Below, one piece after another: positions 46,978 through 58,968 of a stretch of 64,000 nt of DNA. The notes under the pieces were generated by a model. It was not told the origin of the DNA. It saw nothing but the letters and a program-made list of their open reading frames with translations, and did not search any database. The position numbers were made by a program, and so were the translations under genes. The first letter of the stretch is position 1, and the number at the start of each line of letters is the position of its first letter. The stretch spans positions 3,748,406 through 3,812,405 of the forward strand of contig NW_020639929.1 in NCBI RefSeq assembly GCF_003573695.1, in the 5' to 3' direction. The DNA is from Papaver somniferum (lineage: Eukaryota > Streptophyta > Magnoliopsida > Ranunculales > Papaveraceae).

Positions 46978-47467
46978 TTTCTTCTGCTATGATCTATTAA
47001 CTTTTGAAAGAACTAAGAGAAAAGAAACCCACTTCTCCACTGATCTCCTTTGAGTCCGTTGTTGATTGGGATGAAATATGATTTATCCACACCACACCAC
47101 ACCACTTTACTTTTTTTTTTTTTTAATCAAGTACACTGGAAGAACGCTCTTTTATCCACTGTGTAATAAGAAGCTTGACAAAACAAGACAAGGGTGACTC
47201 ACAAGACACGACAAGAGAAGAGATAATAAGCATTACTTAATTTTTTGACCACTGGTTAGCTTACATGTATGTTAGGCTAATGCTAGTCTATCTAAACTAC
47301 TTCGACCACTGTTAGTCGTGCTTTCAATTACAATGTCTTGCCGTTTTGAGTCTGCATCCTATATTTGTACCCCATGTGATAACCAGGAATTTTGAGTTGT
47401 GAATCTTGGGACTTGAGGAGAATAGATTACCTTTTCGGGTCACATAATAAAACTTAAAAAAAAAAAA
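46978..47467. other. Upstream flank of the RDR gene
   Basis: Presumed promoter and leader of the minus-strand RDR gene, with a T run at 47110-47124. No other gene seen. Ends in an A run next to a solo LTR. Confidence 0.4.
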
Positions 47468-48069
47468 TGTAGTGGCGAAATATTGCACAAGACAAATTCA
47501 AAGTCTCACTCTTGCTAGGCACGAAGTAGAAGGGAATTAGGCGAAGAATAATTACGCGATAATAAGGAAGAAGACACGAAAGACAATCACAAGATAAGAG
47601 CAATGCGACATTAATCAGAAGAAACACAAAGCATCAATGCGACAAACAAGGACAGTCCTCAAAAGACTGGTGAATAAGACAAACTGATACCAAATCCCTC
47701 CTCAGAGATCTTGCACGTGAACATGGTTATCTTCTATGCATATATTTGCCTATATATAGATTCACATGGAAAAAAGAAAAGGCAGTTTTTTGGAGAGAGA
47801 ATTGCGTCAAGTAATAGCGCTAAGAACTACTTCCAAAGAAAAGAAAGAAGCCATTAGAGCGGAGCTTTTACTTATTATCTCCACTGTCATTCATTTGTAT
47901 CTTTGTGATATTTGTAAGAACTTCATATTCTAAATACAAAGCTTGTGTGAAGATCATATTAGTGCCAAGTGGTGTATAATATCATTAATATTTAAGTTGA
48001 TTCTCATGATTTAGACTTTGTGTTCTTATCATCTTAACGGGTGTAGTTGTGCGATTTTCCGCAACTACA
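47468..48069 (+). mobile_element. Solo LTR of the Tat-like family, plus orientation
   Basis: Starts TGTAGTGGCGAAATATTGC and ends CCGCAACTACA, the reverse complement pattern of the 16146-28172 LTRs. At 602 bp it is close to the 593-bp solo LTR at 9892. Flanks AAAAA and AAAAC are a weak target duplication in an A-rich site. No internal sequence follows. Confidence 0.65.
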
Positions 48070-48567
48070 AAAACAAACAAACAAATAACTGCACTAAATT
48101 AACACATAGCATCATAGTCTACCGGAATAAGCATTGAGTCGCGATAAACATCATGAAATAACTAAAATTGTTGTTAATTTAGCTCAACATAATCTTATAG
48201 TAAGATAGATCAACATACTCCATCGGGAAAATCTTCCCGTTGACACGATCCTCACTCATTCTAAACATCTTCCTACTTATCTTCAAACCATTACCCAATT
48301 TATTTTCTCGAAGGCCGATCATGATAATATTCACGATCCTCACTCATTCTAAACATCTTCCTACTTATCTCCAAACCATTACCCAATTTATTCTCTCGAA
48401 GGCCGATCATGATATTATTCAATTTTGGAGTCAGTCCAGTGGCAAACCGGCACAATGACATAATTAAACATCTTCTGTTTGAGATGTTTCAAAATTTTAG
48501 AGGCATTCTCTGTCACGCATACTCTATCTTCACAAACAATAAAATTTTTAGTCAGCTTAATGGACGT
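48070..48567. other. Spacer with an 88-bp tandem duplication
   Basis: Contains two adjacent copies of about 88 bp (48244-48331, 48332-48419), starting CACGATCCTCACTCATTC. No coding frame supported. Confidence 0.6.
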
Positions 48568-48849
48568 TTGGAGAGAGAGAATTCCATCAAGTAATAGAGC
48601 TAAGAACCACTTCCAAAGAAAAGAAAGAAGCCATTAGAGTGGAGCTTTTACTTATTATCTCCATTGTCATTCATTTGTATCTTTGTGATATTTGTAAGAA
48701 CTTCATATTCTAAAAACAAAGCTTGTGTGAAGATCATAATATTTCCAAGTGGTGTATAATATCATTAATGTTTAAGTTGATTCTCATGACTTAGACTTTG
48801 TGTTCTTATCATCTTAACGAGTGTAGTTGTGGGATTTTCCGCAACTACA
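48568..48849 (+). repeat. Truncated Tat-family 5' LTR
   Basis: Matches the last about 280 bp of the 47468-48069 LTR, ending CCGCAACTACA. It is followed by CTTTGGCGCTAGAAACAGGG, a primer-site sequence, so this is the stub of a 5' LTR still joined to internal sequence. Confidence 0.8.
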
Positions 48850-49201
48850 CTTTGGCGCTAGAAACAGGGAGGATTATCCTCACCTGCTAGTTATCAACCA
48901 GAAATCACCATCTTTCAAAGTTCCTGTGTTATTTTCACTACCATTCACTAATTATCATCAGTTCTCATTACGACCGTTTTCTACCCGCCACCACGAACCC
49001 ACGGAGACTCCTTAAATATCATTTACCCTTCAAAACACCATATCTCCTTACTCTCCGAACATTGAAAATCCTAGCGATGCAAATAGGAAACTTTAACAAC
49101 AGATGCGGGAAAGAACTAACTGCTGCCATGGAAAATCCATAATATTGGATGGAATGGGTTCAGCCATATGATCCAGAAAGACCAATCATAGACATCGATA
49201 G

Positions 49202-51320
49202 TGTAATACCCTGTATTTTTAGCTATTGTTTCGGGTCGGGTTATACCCGGATTAGTTAACCTTGTGGCTTAGTTTGTTGTCCCTTTGCTTTAGCCTAGTT
49301 GGGTGGATTGAACTAGAAAGGCTACAATTTAGGGTGGAAACAGAATAATCAATAATAAATAAAATTAAAGAAAAATGAAAAGATAAATAAAATAGTTAAG
49401 AAAAATAATAATAAGAAATAATTTTAGATTTGAAAAAGAATGAGAAGGAGAAAGAGATGGAGCTAGAGTTTTTATAGAAGAAGGTTCTGGATAATCTAGA
49501 GGAAATTATAGCTAATTAAAGGTAGAATGTGAAATCCTTTTCTCATTTGGTGTTTTCTTTGGGTATTTAGTTTGTATGATGTTGTATTATTAGGTTTTAG
49601 TAATTTAATCACACAAATATATATCCCTTAATGATGTTCAGGCTTTTGAAATTGTTAGATAATATGATTAGGCAACTATGGTTAAATTTTGAGAACAATA
49701 CACCACAAATTCACCGTTGAATGTGTGTTTGAATTTGGATGATAGTTTCTGAAATTCTGGACAGTTCCAATTTTTTGTGTTTTTGATATTCTTAGGAAGT
49801 CTTAATGATGTTAAAACAATTTGAGTCCTTAACAAAAGTTGTAGATTTGTGATTTATCTATCAGTATGCTTTCGATTGAGTCCATTTGATATTTCTATGA
49901 ATTTATCATGAATTTTTTGGTAATGACATGTAATCTGACCAGTGTTTAGGATGTCCTTGTAAATTCGATAACTTTAGTTTGAACCGTTGGTTTTCTGTGA
50001 AATTTGGATATGTGGTTTTTTATGGAGATATGTATGTTCTCTGAAAGTTTCAGAAAGATCAGATGAATAAACCACCCAAATATGTATGATGCAAAATGGA
50101 TGTAGTTATCTTGTTCGTAGAAATGCTTGAAAGAAAATTATGTTCTTATGCCATGGTTGTTTGTATTGTTTGTAAAATGATTTTAAAAAGGAAATGAGTT
50201 CATGTTTTTCCTTTAGATGAAATATGATTCCATGCTAACGGTAGGTAATGATCCCCGAGAGTTAAATGGGTAATGATCCCCATGGGAACTTGTGTTTCCC
50301 GACCATCGATGGCGGCTGTCCGTGCTGGTAAACAATAGGTGGTGTACGAACCAAAGTTTTCGTACTGTGAATGAAACGAGTAATGATCCCCGAGAGCAGA
50401 TGGGTATGATCCCCATAGGAACTTTCGTTCCTGACCATCGATGGAGGCTGTCCGTGCCGATAAACGTTAGGTGGGTGTACGAACCAAGGTTTTCATACCG
50501 TGAACTCAAAATTTGTTGGTGAGATGTGTTGAAATACAGATTAAATTTATTGGAAACATAATTGGTTTTATAAACTCATAAGTTGAAACTTAAATGGATG
50601 AATTGTGAATTGATGTGTTAAATCCCAAATGGATGATTAGTGAACTCATGGTTTCTCTGTGACAATTATTTTGGTTTTGCAAACTCATGGTTTGTTAGTG
50701 TCAATATTAACTTGTGAATCATATGTTGAAATCTATGTAAAATGATTTGTAGAACCTTATTGGTTTTATGAACTCAAGCATTGAAATACGAATTGAAGTA
50801 TTTTGAACTCGCGGATGATTTACTGATATAATATTAATATTGTGAAGTCTTTTTTTGAAATCTTAAGATGATTTGTGAGAAACAATATTTGTATTGTGAA
50901 TTCATGATTAAACAAATGAATTGAATGATTTGTTGAAAATAATGCTTGTGTGGTAATCATGTTGGTTGAATATCTATATTAGTGATTTTCTCGAAATTAT
51001 GTTGTATGCGTGTTTTGAGATTGGGAATGTATTCTACTGAGCTGTCATCTCATCCCAATTGACATTCCTTGAAGATTTATTAGAGTTGCGTAGCGGAAGC
51101 TAGGAATGAGTAGCTTAGTGATTGAATTGTTTACTTGTGTTTGCTTGAAATGTAAATATGAACTAAAGATGTTTAGTAATTCATATGAATCAAATCATGT
51201 ATATAAAGTTTTAATTATGTTTATTATGAAAATAAACTTTAAGTCTCTTTCCGACCCGTAACGTTTCGAGTTTGGATATCCATATGGGTTTGACCCTGGT
51301 CCGGAACTCGAGGTGTTACA
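49202..51320 (+). mobile_element. 2.1-kb solo LTR of another Ty3 family
   Basis: Begins TGTAATACCC and ends GAGGTGTTACA. It is flanked by GATAG (49197-49201) and GGTAG (51321-51325), four of five matching. The terminal part near 51245-51320 (CCGACCCGTAACG, CCGGAACTCGAGG) resembles ends of long chromovirus (Tekay/Del-like) LTRs. No internal domain is present, so it is a solo LTR left by recombination after insertion into the Tat-like remnant. Orientation is uncertain. Confidence 0.75.
50247..50510. repeat. 134-bp tandem duplication inside the solo LTR
   Basis: Two imperfect copies begin AATGATCCCCGAGAG at 50248 and 50382 and include GACCATCGATGG and GGCTGTCCGTGC. They give antiparallel short frames that are not genes. 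Confidence 0.85.
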
Positions 51321-53064
51321 GGTAGGGATAACAGGAGAACAGAAAACCAGTTCCGCTGTCAAAACCGAGATGAAGAGATCTTTTCCCTCTAGCGCGATTA
51401 TGAAGCAAAGTTCGCACAATGGAAAGAAACAGAAAAAATGTTGATAGAAGAACGAATCAACCTCGCACAATAGCATGGATGGCTGATGATAGAAAATCAA
51501 AACCTAAAATAAAAATTACGAGAATACGAATTACGAAGAAGACGTTATATCAAAGTGAACAATGGGCGAAATGGAGCACCATAAGCGAAAGGGATATAAG
51601 ATGAGTAGAAATGCACCACCATAAGCGAAAGGGATATAAGATGAGTAGAAGAGCGTTATATCAAAGTGAACAATGGGCGACTCAGCAAAAACACCTTCGA
51701 ATCACTACAAGGAGAAACCGAGGAATCAACGATGTATCACAAACCACATCCTCGAAAAGAAATATGGAAAAATCACGTAGAAGAATGTCAAAGAAAACCC
51801 GCGAGTATGATGACAAAGACAGACTCTCTAAAAGTGAGGTCCTTACCCAAACCTGAGAGAAAAGGAAAAAAGACACATATATATGAAGAAACAACATTCA
51901 GAAAGCTAAAATGAAAGAAAGGAAACTATGTATCAACCCAAATTTTAATATGAAGCAAAGTTCTTTCCATAAGAAAGCAAGCAACCCAAAGGAGAAACAA
52001 AGCTACACGACAAAGTTAAAAAAACAAATCTCGTAAAACCTCAATAGGGGGCAGCAAGTTACTATTTAAAAACCTCTACTTAGGGACGCTGGGACTACGG
52101 TTGTGGCGTGTCAACTTAGTTTGCACAGTTGTGCGACCGTAGGACTGTACAATGTGTAAGAGGCGACCATAATCCCTAACGCGCGTCATAACTGGGGCAT
52201 CCTTAGTTACTTATATTTGGGTGAAAGAAAAGCTTATCCATTGGAGGCCACTGATAAGGAACCACTCAGCGAATAAGTTCTCCGGTATGGGGTGTAAAAG
52301 CAGACCAGTGGAGTTAGAATAAGGCCTGGAACATGTGATACACTCGGTCCAAAGAAGCCCTACTTAGGGTGTTATCTCGTGCCTATCAAGGCACTTAGGC
52401 GAAAAACATGGGGTTGCGACAACACTAGTTGTTGAATAACTGGATGGGAGGATCCCAACTGAAATGGTCAGGGGTGACTTTCTTGAAAGGGCGATTCAAG
52501 GGGAATATAAATGGACGACACCCTCTATTAGGGAGCTAAATTGTTTTGGGGCTCTTTACTCACGAGAGTATCTGAGGCCTGGTATATTGTCGCAGAATAA
52601 CCTAAGGAGGTAAGAATACTAACACGGTTAAGGAGAGATCAATGTCCAATGACTCGCAAGAGCACATGGAACTGATATTTCGTCGCCCAATGTTGAAGAC
52701 CCTACCCAAGGCGACCATAAGTCCTTTAAAGTTCTATGTGGGGGAAGGCAGTAAGACCTTACTTAGGAGGAAGTTAAGATTTATAAAGATCATGCGAATA
52801 TAATCTATTCAAGCAGCGCGAAGGGAGCTGAGACAATAAAAAGGTCGCGCCAGGACAATAAAAGGTCGCACTGAGGAAAACATAGGATCGCATCAAAGCG
52901 CGAAAAAACAGAATGGGAACATTTCCATTCAGCTAAGTATTAGATTTGAAACAAGTCTTAAGATTTATCTTCTAACATGCTAGCATGAGTGCACAATGTA
53001 ATATTCATAGAAACCCTTAAACCTTGAAGATACACCTCCCACATACTGATATATCACATTAATA

Positions 53065-54991
53065 TCTATAATACAAAACATAATGGATTTTTGACCTTGG
53101 ACGGTTGGGTAACATTTTGAGAGACAAACAGATAATCCGACCATCCCAGTCTCATCCAAGCAAAAGACATCTAGCGGTCGTGGTGTTTGTAACCTCCTTC
53201 CATTATGGAGATATTGATAACCTTCTTAATTAGTTCATCTTTAATTGAGAAAATAAATCTGCCATTAAAAAAAAGTAAAGTGAAAAATTAAATGTCATGA
53301 CCATAAAAAAATAAAATAAAAAAACTTTGAACCATATTTAAAAAAAAAATCAAATTTTCATTATGGAAAAGAAAAAAAAAATTCATTATACTCACTGTAT
53401 AAAGGGAACAATTGAAAAAAAAAGAAAGAGTAATTTTCGTTATACTCATTGTATAAGGGAATAATCGGAAACAAATACGTATCCAAAAAATGACTCATCA
53501 AAAATTTACGCTTATGTTGTAGGCCTGATTTTAATTTTCGCAATCAAATAAGCCAACCTTCATCAGCCTACGAAACCGAAATAACACTTGAATTAAAATG
53601 TATAAATCCCAAAGAAAAAACAACTTTAAAATAATTTTCTAACATTTATAACAAATGTATTTTCGACTGAGACATTTCACCAATCGAAAAATCAACCATG
53701 TTTTCGCCCATACAAATTTACCATTCTTGGGAATAATTGATCATTTTTGATCAATATCATGACTGTATCTTCATCAGATCTTAATGCCATGAATAGTTTA
53801 ATCAGAAAATGCAACACAAAAAAAATAAAAATAAAAAACACAAACAAAAAGAAGAGCAAAAAACCTTGATCGGTTTTTTTTCCTAATCGACAACACAAAC
53901 AAAAAGAAGAGAAACTCAAAATGGCGGAGTAGAGAAACCATTTTGTGGTCATACAGAGTCGTGTAAGTTTCAAGATACTTTAGTTTTAATTTTTCCAGTA
54001 ATATTTTGAAAAATCAACAATATATAACATCTTTAATAAACAATGGTCGTGAATTTTACATAATATATATACACTAACTGTTACTATTTGATGTGTCTCA
54101 GCTAAGAAAAAGTCAATGGATTGCAGTGGTAGTTCAAAAACTCAGACAAACCAAATGTCCATGATGAGAGAAGGAAGTCAAGAAAAATCAAATAAGAAAC
54201 CGCGTCGATGACACATATACGACCCAGAGTATGCAATGGATAATGAGGCATACAAACACTTGGAATCTGTGAACCGAGATGAAATGAAACGGATAGTTCT
54301 CCTGTCATAATTTAGACCGGGGAACCTGTTGGGGCGGTCTAAGTCTAAAGCTGACAAGGGGATAACGCAACTTATCGTGGTTGCTGAAGAATATCATGAG
54401 GAATTGAGACGACGACGTCGAAGATAGAATATTAATATTCCTTTGAGGAGGAAGATGAAGGAAAAGCCATGCATCATCTTTATGGGTAACTATTGATAAT
54501 TCGCGAAGAGAATTGGAGAATGGATTTGAGGCTGCGCCGAAACCATGCAATGGAAATTACTTGGGATCATACCGAAATGGAATCACCAAAGCATATGGAT
54601 AATGAACACAGGACGATAGTCCCAGCAATCGAGGACGTAAATACATTTGTTGCTTGTCAGATGAAGATTCAGCATAATAGTATGAATGCAACACAAATCA
54701 GTATCACGGACTATCAATCTATGAGGATCGGAAATTAATTCTTTATTTAAGGGCAAAATAAAACAAAATTTTTATCAAAATTTACCATTTTAAGTCTAAA
54801 GAATTTCGTGAGGCATTACTAAACTATTATATAAGCATAACCGAATTTATAAGTATTTGGATTACGATTTTCATGTCTACAAGTTCTCATGGATTGAATT
54901 AAGACTCATAGTGCGTGGTAATTATTAAGATCATTTTAGCCAAAAATTATTCCATCACACGCCGTCCCGTTACGGCACGGGTTATTTTTAG
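53065..54991 (+). mobile_element. Probable non-autonomous Helitron
   Basis: The left end reads A then TCTATAATACAAAACATAAT, a typical plant Helitron start after an A. The right end has a GC-rich hairpin (GCCGTCCCGTTACGGCACGGG, 54961-54981) about ten bases before TTTTTAG, followed by T. This fits insertion between A and T, with TTAG in place of the usual CTRR. No Rep/helicase frame is seen. The interior has decayed frames of unknown origin (54115-54425 and 54493-54738). Confidence 0.55.
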
Positions 54992-55290
54992 TTTATCATA
55001 AAAAACAATTTTGCATTAAAATCATAGATTCACATAAGCAAAATCTTGTATTCTTCAGCTTCTTAGAATATTCTCCTGGTGCATATGTGACATTAGCATC
55101 AACCCAACAAAATCAAGCATAGTATTTAAGGCTATAACCTTCCTTCAAAGATGGAAAGCATAGTCAACTATAGGGATGTTAAAATTTATATACTTCCCAC
55201 CTTTTCAGTAGGAAACCTTAAATACCATAAGACACATTTTCTTATGAATTTAGGCACAACTAAAAGAGTAATATAAAATATTGAATAACC
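54992..55290. other. Intergenic or repeat-derived, unassigned
   Basis: AT-rich, with no coding frame or recognisable repeat end. Confidence 0.35.
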
Positions 55291-55582
55291 CAGTATGATA
55301 ACCGCAATCGCACGGTGTCTAACTAGTAGACATAGGCAAGTACGGGTCGTTCCCACGAGGAGCAGTGGAAATATTGTAATCAATATCTCTAATAATCATA
55401 AATAATGTTTTTTTATTGAGATTTTTATAATTGAGAAATGTAAAATGAAATAATAAAATTAAACTAAAGTAATAAAAGAAATTCAGTGGGAGAGTCAGTA
55501 ACCATGGTTTATAGTATCCACCACAACTTCTATTCAATTATTGAAATGAAACATAATCCATGAATATTTGTCTATTGTTCGT
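55291..55582 (-). repeat. LTR remnant related to the Athila-like element
   Basis: TGATAACCGCAATCGCACGG and TACGGGTCGTTCCCACGAGG parallel the words TGATAACCGCAAGTGCACGG and TACGGGTCATTCCAC inside the LTR at 55650-55700. The rest differs, so this is a piece of a related family into which the next element inserted. Confidence 0.6.
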
Positions 55583-57565
55583 TGGTAGGCTGGGGACTGT
55601 GTATAAAAATGAGAGCAAGATGGGAATGTATGAGAAGCCTACAGTGATAACCGCAAGTGCACGGTGTCGATTGTGGTGTTGTGCAAATACGGGTCATTCC
55701 ACAGAGACTTGGGTGTATGTTTGAAGATTTCCTAAGCTAAAACAGTGGCAGTTGAGAACTTTGAGCTGTGTTGAGACACAACTCAGCTGAGGACAGTGAG
55801 ATGTCAAAATGTGTAGGAGTGAACAATGGTTGTAACTGAACTAGTGAAGGCAGTGAACTAAGGTTGTTGAATCCACAACCTAGATGCTTAGAAATCCCTG
55901 TTTTGATACCCTAGTTCTCTTCTTCAATCAAGGAGTATAGAGGTTCCAACCTCAACTACCTTGAAGGTGTGATAAATCACCAAAATGTCATGAATTAACC
56001 TTAAGTTAATAGTCTGTCAAATCCAAGAATTGGCTGTCTGATTAAGGCACAACCAAGCAAAAATTGAACTAAAAATGCCAATTCCTAGCATTACCCATCT
56101 GTTTAAAGTATGGGCAATCACAAATTGAGCTAAAATCATTTTACTAAGCTTGAATATACATCAAAGTGTTAACCTAACTACCTAGGATGCATGACATACT
56201 AGGTGAGAGTAAATCAATGTGTATTCAGGGATTAAAGCATGCTTTTACTTATAAGTTCATGGAGCAACAGTGAATCAAACAGGGGATTCTTATCAACTAG
56301 GGTTTCATCTAAACCTTAACACAATGAATTAGAACATAATGCAACTACTACTGAATTTAAACATAAACTTCAAATAAACTGAACTGAAATTGAAATTTGA
56401 ATATAAACAGGACATGGAAAATTTAGGGCACTGGCTAGTCCAGGCCTCTGAGGTGGTGCTCTGGCTAATCCAGGCATATCTCTAACACATACCCACAATA
56501 TCTATTTATAGTTACAAGCACAAAATTAGGGTTACAATAATTTTTTCCCAAATCAGAGAAATTAGGGTTTCACTTTACCTATTTTGATGGCACAATCTCT
56601 CCCCCATGCGTCGACCCATTCTTCCTCTGACTCTCCTGCTCCATTCCCATGCCTCAATTGATCCTCTAGCTTCACCTATTTCATCATTTTCTCATCTAGG
56701 GTTTCAGAGATAAAAGAGGGGAAATTAATGAAATAGAAGGCTAGGGAAAGGTAGGGTGATGATGGGTTTTGTTCGATTTGGTGGAGAGAGTTGGTGGTGG
56801 CGTTTGGTGGAGATGGCAGGGGAGAAGGTGGTGGTGATGGCGTACGGGTTCTGCAGACAGAGAGGGGAAGAAGATGGAGAAGAAGAAGGACCCGATAGAA
56901 ATGATTTAGGGTATGTTTGTTTTGGGGGTGTAGGTGTTTGTCACTGCTATGTGAAGCGGGTGTAGCCAATTCGATGTCCAGCAAGGATGAGACGTCGGAT
57001 GCGAAGATGATGGATCGATCTAACGGCGAGATGGAAGGGAGCGAGGAGCGACCGTTGGATGATGAAGTACAACGAAACTGACGGCCCAAGATGGAGTTAG
57101 GTGTTGTAGTGTTAGACAGGAGCTTCAGACTTCGATGCACGACGATGAAGCGACCGTAGGATGCTGAGATGATCCAATCTGACGGCTGAAGATGAAGGCG
57201 GGTATGGATATTGGAAATGGGTTTGGGTAAGGGTTTTGGGCCTTGGGTATGCCAAGCTCACTTCGTTCTTTAAGAGCAAATCTTCCTTCTAAGCACATTT
57301 CTAGCCTTTGAGTCTTGTGCACAACATTCTTCGCGGCTTCCTTGCGTGATTCCTATCGGCTTTTCACTACTTTTCTGCTCTTTTCGCTCCGCAACTCATC
57401 CAAACTTTATTTATTACCTAAAAATGCAAAATTAATTAAGAAAAATATTTATTCTTGAAAACAATGAAAATACAGAATATGGGATAAAATGTAGAATTAA
57501 TGCACAAAAGATGAGTTAAATGCCAACAAAAAGGGATAAATATATACAATATTTGGCACTCATCA
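55583..57565 (-). repeat. Left LTR (3' in element sense)
   Basis: 1983 bp. About 1100 bp at its right end, and the first about 150 bp, match the other LTR almost base for base. The part from about 55740 to 56460 is largely different from its counterpart. It contains a 154-codon minus frame (57140-56676) shared with the other LTR, probably without coding function. Confidence 0.87.
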
Positions 57566-57590
57566 AATACCCCCAAACCTGAATTTTACT
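57566..57590 (-). other. Polypurine tract
   Basis: On the minus strand AAATTCAGGTTTGGGGGTATT directly precedes the LTR start TGATGAGTGCC, giving the plus-strand primer of the Athila-like element. Confidence 0.8.
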
Positions 57591-58968
57591 TGTCCTCAAG
57601 TAAAACAAAACTAAGGAAATCCTACCTATACCAGTGTCGCTGGTCTCTCGAATGCATTTAGCGTATGCACTAAGCCTTTTAAACCACTAAGTGTCCCTAG
57701 TGGACGAGTGAAGTCTCGTGAAGGTTTGCTTAGAACGTACCTACAAAGTTCTAGGTCAAAATATAAGCTCAGATTGCATCAAATGTGACATGTGCAAGAC
57801 AGTTTAAGCTCACAGCAAAATGAAGATGTCAATCTAGCTATCAAAGGCACAATCCTAGCACTGATAACAAAAAAAAGACATGTGATAAGAGTGTAAAGTG
57901 TATCTACACATGTGTAAAGAAAGATCTGAAGTTATGACTACTAATCACCAAGAGATAGTTTCTCAGGCTAAGAACCAAGGTCGAAATCTAACTAGCTGTC
58001 CGGACTTTACGAGAATTGTGAATGAGTTGGAGGTATTTCACAATTACTCGCTTTGTAAATCAATGGCATACACCCTTCCTTGCTTATTACAACAAAAAAT
58101 GACTCTTTACATGACTCTTATTTACATTGACTACTCTCTTTTATTTTTGGATAAGAGAGAACTATTTTCTTTACATGACACAAATGGAATTTGAATACTT
58201 GATTTTTTTTTTGTATTTTTCTGATATTTTTTTCTGAATATATACATCGTTTTTTTTTTTTTAATAAGGAAACACTTTTGATACAAATACAAAAGGAAAC
58301 AAAAGATTACATGACACTTTGCAAGAGGTAGCCCTTTTTGATGCACCCAGTTAAATTCGATGGTTGTCTTTCTTAATGGAACCTCCACCTTCTATCCCAA
58401 CCAACCAAAGAACAAGCTAGTCAAGTTTCGTTCAGTATTCTAAAGTGATTGGCAATCGTGACTTCCTATCAAATACCTTGAAGATCGAGGCTATACATGT
58501 ATTGGTAGATCGTGCGCGTGCAAATTTCTTATCACTATGTGAATTGTGCTAGAATTAGGGTGCCTAAATATCTAGACTAAGACTCCTAATAATTACATAT
58601 TTGCACAAGAGTCAACATTTCAAGGTAAATGAGCTCCATTTTTATGATTTTTCATTTTTTTAATTTTTTTTTTTTAATTTTTTCGATTTTTTCAAAAGAA
58701 GGAGTTCGTTTTCAATTATAGCATATTATCATGGTATCCATTCCATACCCCCAAACCTAAACTAAACATTGTCCTCAATGTTTCAAAAGATAACAAAATT
58801 ATAATGCAACATATGAAGAGGAACATGCTAAGTAGAGTAAAAGGAGAGAGAATACCCGATTCGTCGAAAACACGAACCGAACTTCATTATTCACCGGCTA
58901 GAATCCAAAATTTTCAACTTAGATCATATTGGATTAGCAAAAATATATACAAAAGAAACCAAAAAGTT
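57591..58968. other. Non-coding internal region after the gag-like ORF
   Basis: No protease or RT motif in any frame that I can see. It has T-rich runs near 58245-58262 and 58660-58685, and a second purine tract-like word (ATACCCCCAAACCT on plus) at 58745-58760, plus another at about 59120. Confidence 0.5.

Larger units (their letters stand above)
48850..53064 (+). mobile_element. Tat-like retrotransposon internal remnant, plus orientation
   Basis: After the primer site, gag-like sequence begins at ATG 49077 (MQIGNFNNRCGKELTAAM), stops within a few codons of ENP, and is split by the solo LTR at 49202-51320. Past it, 51321-51930 is Arg/Lys/Glu-rich degenerate gag with a local duplication (ATAAGCGAAAGGGATATAAG twice, 51575-51640). 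52030-52930 resembles the spacer of the 16146-28172 element in reverse, suggesting pol is deleted here too. The right limit is unclear and set at the Helitron. Confidence 0.6.

Noticed and set aside
50213..50522. Antiparallel open frames in the solo LTR
   Set aside because: Arise from the 134-bp tandem duplication, in a non-coding LTR.
56676..57140. 154-codon frame conserved in both LTRs (also 62605-63069)
   Set aside because: Conservation follows from recent common origin of the LTR segment. It has a Ser/Pro/Leu-rich low-complexity product and no domain; not called as a gene.
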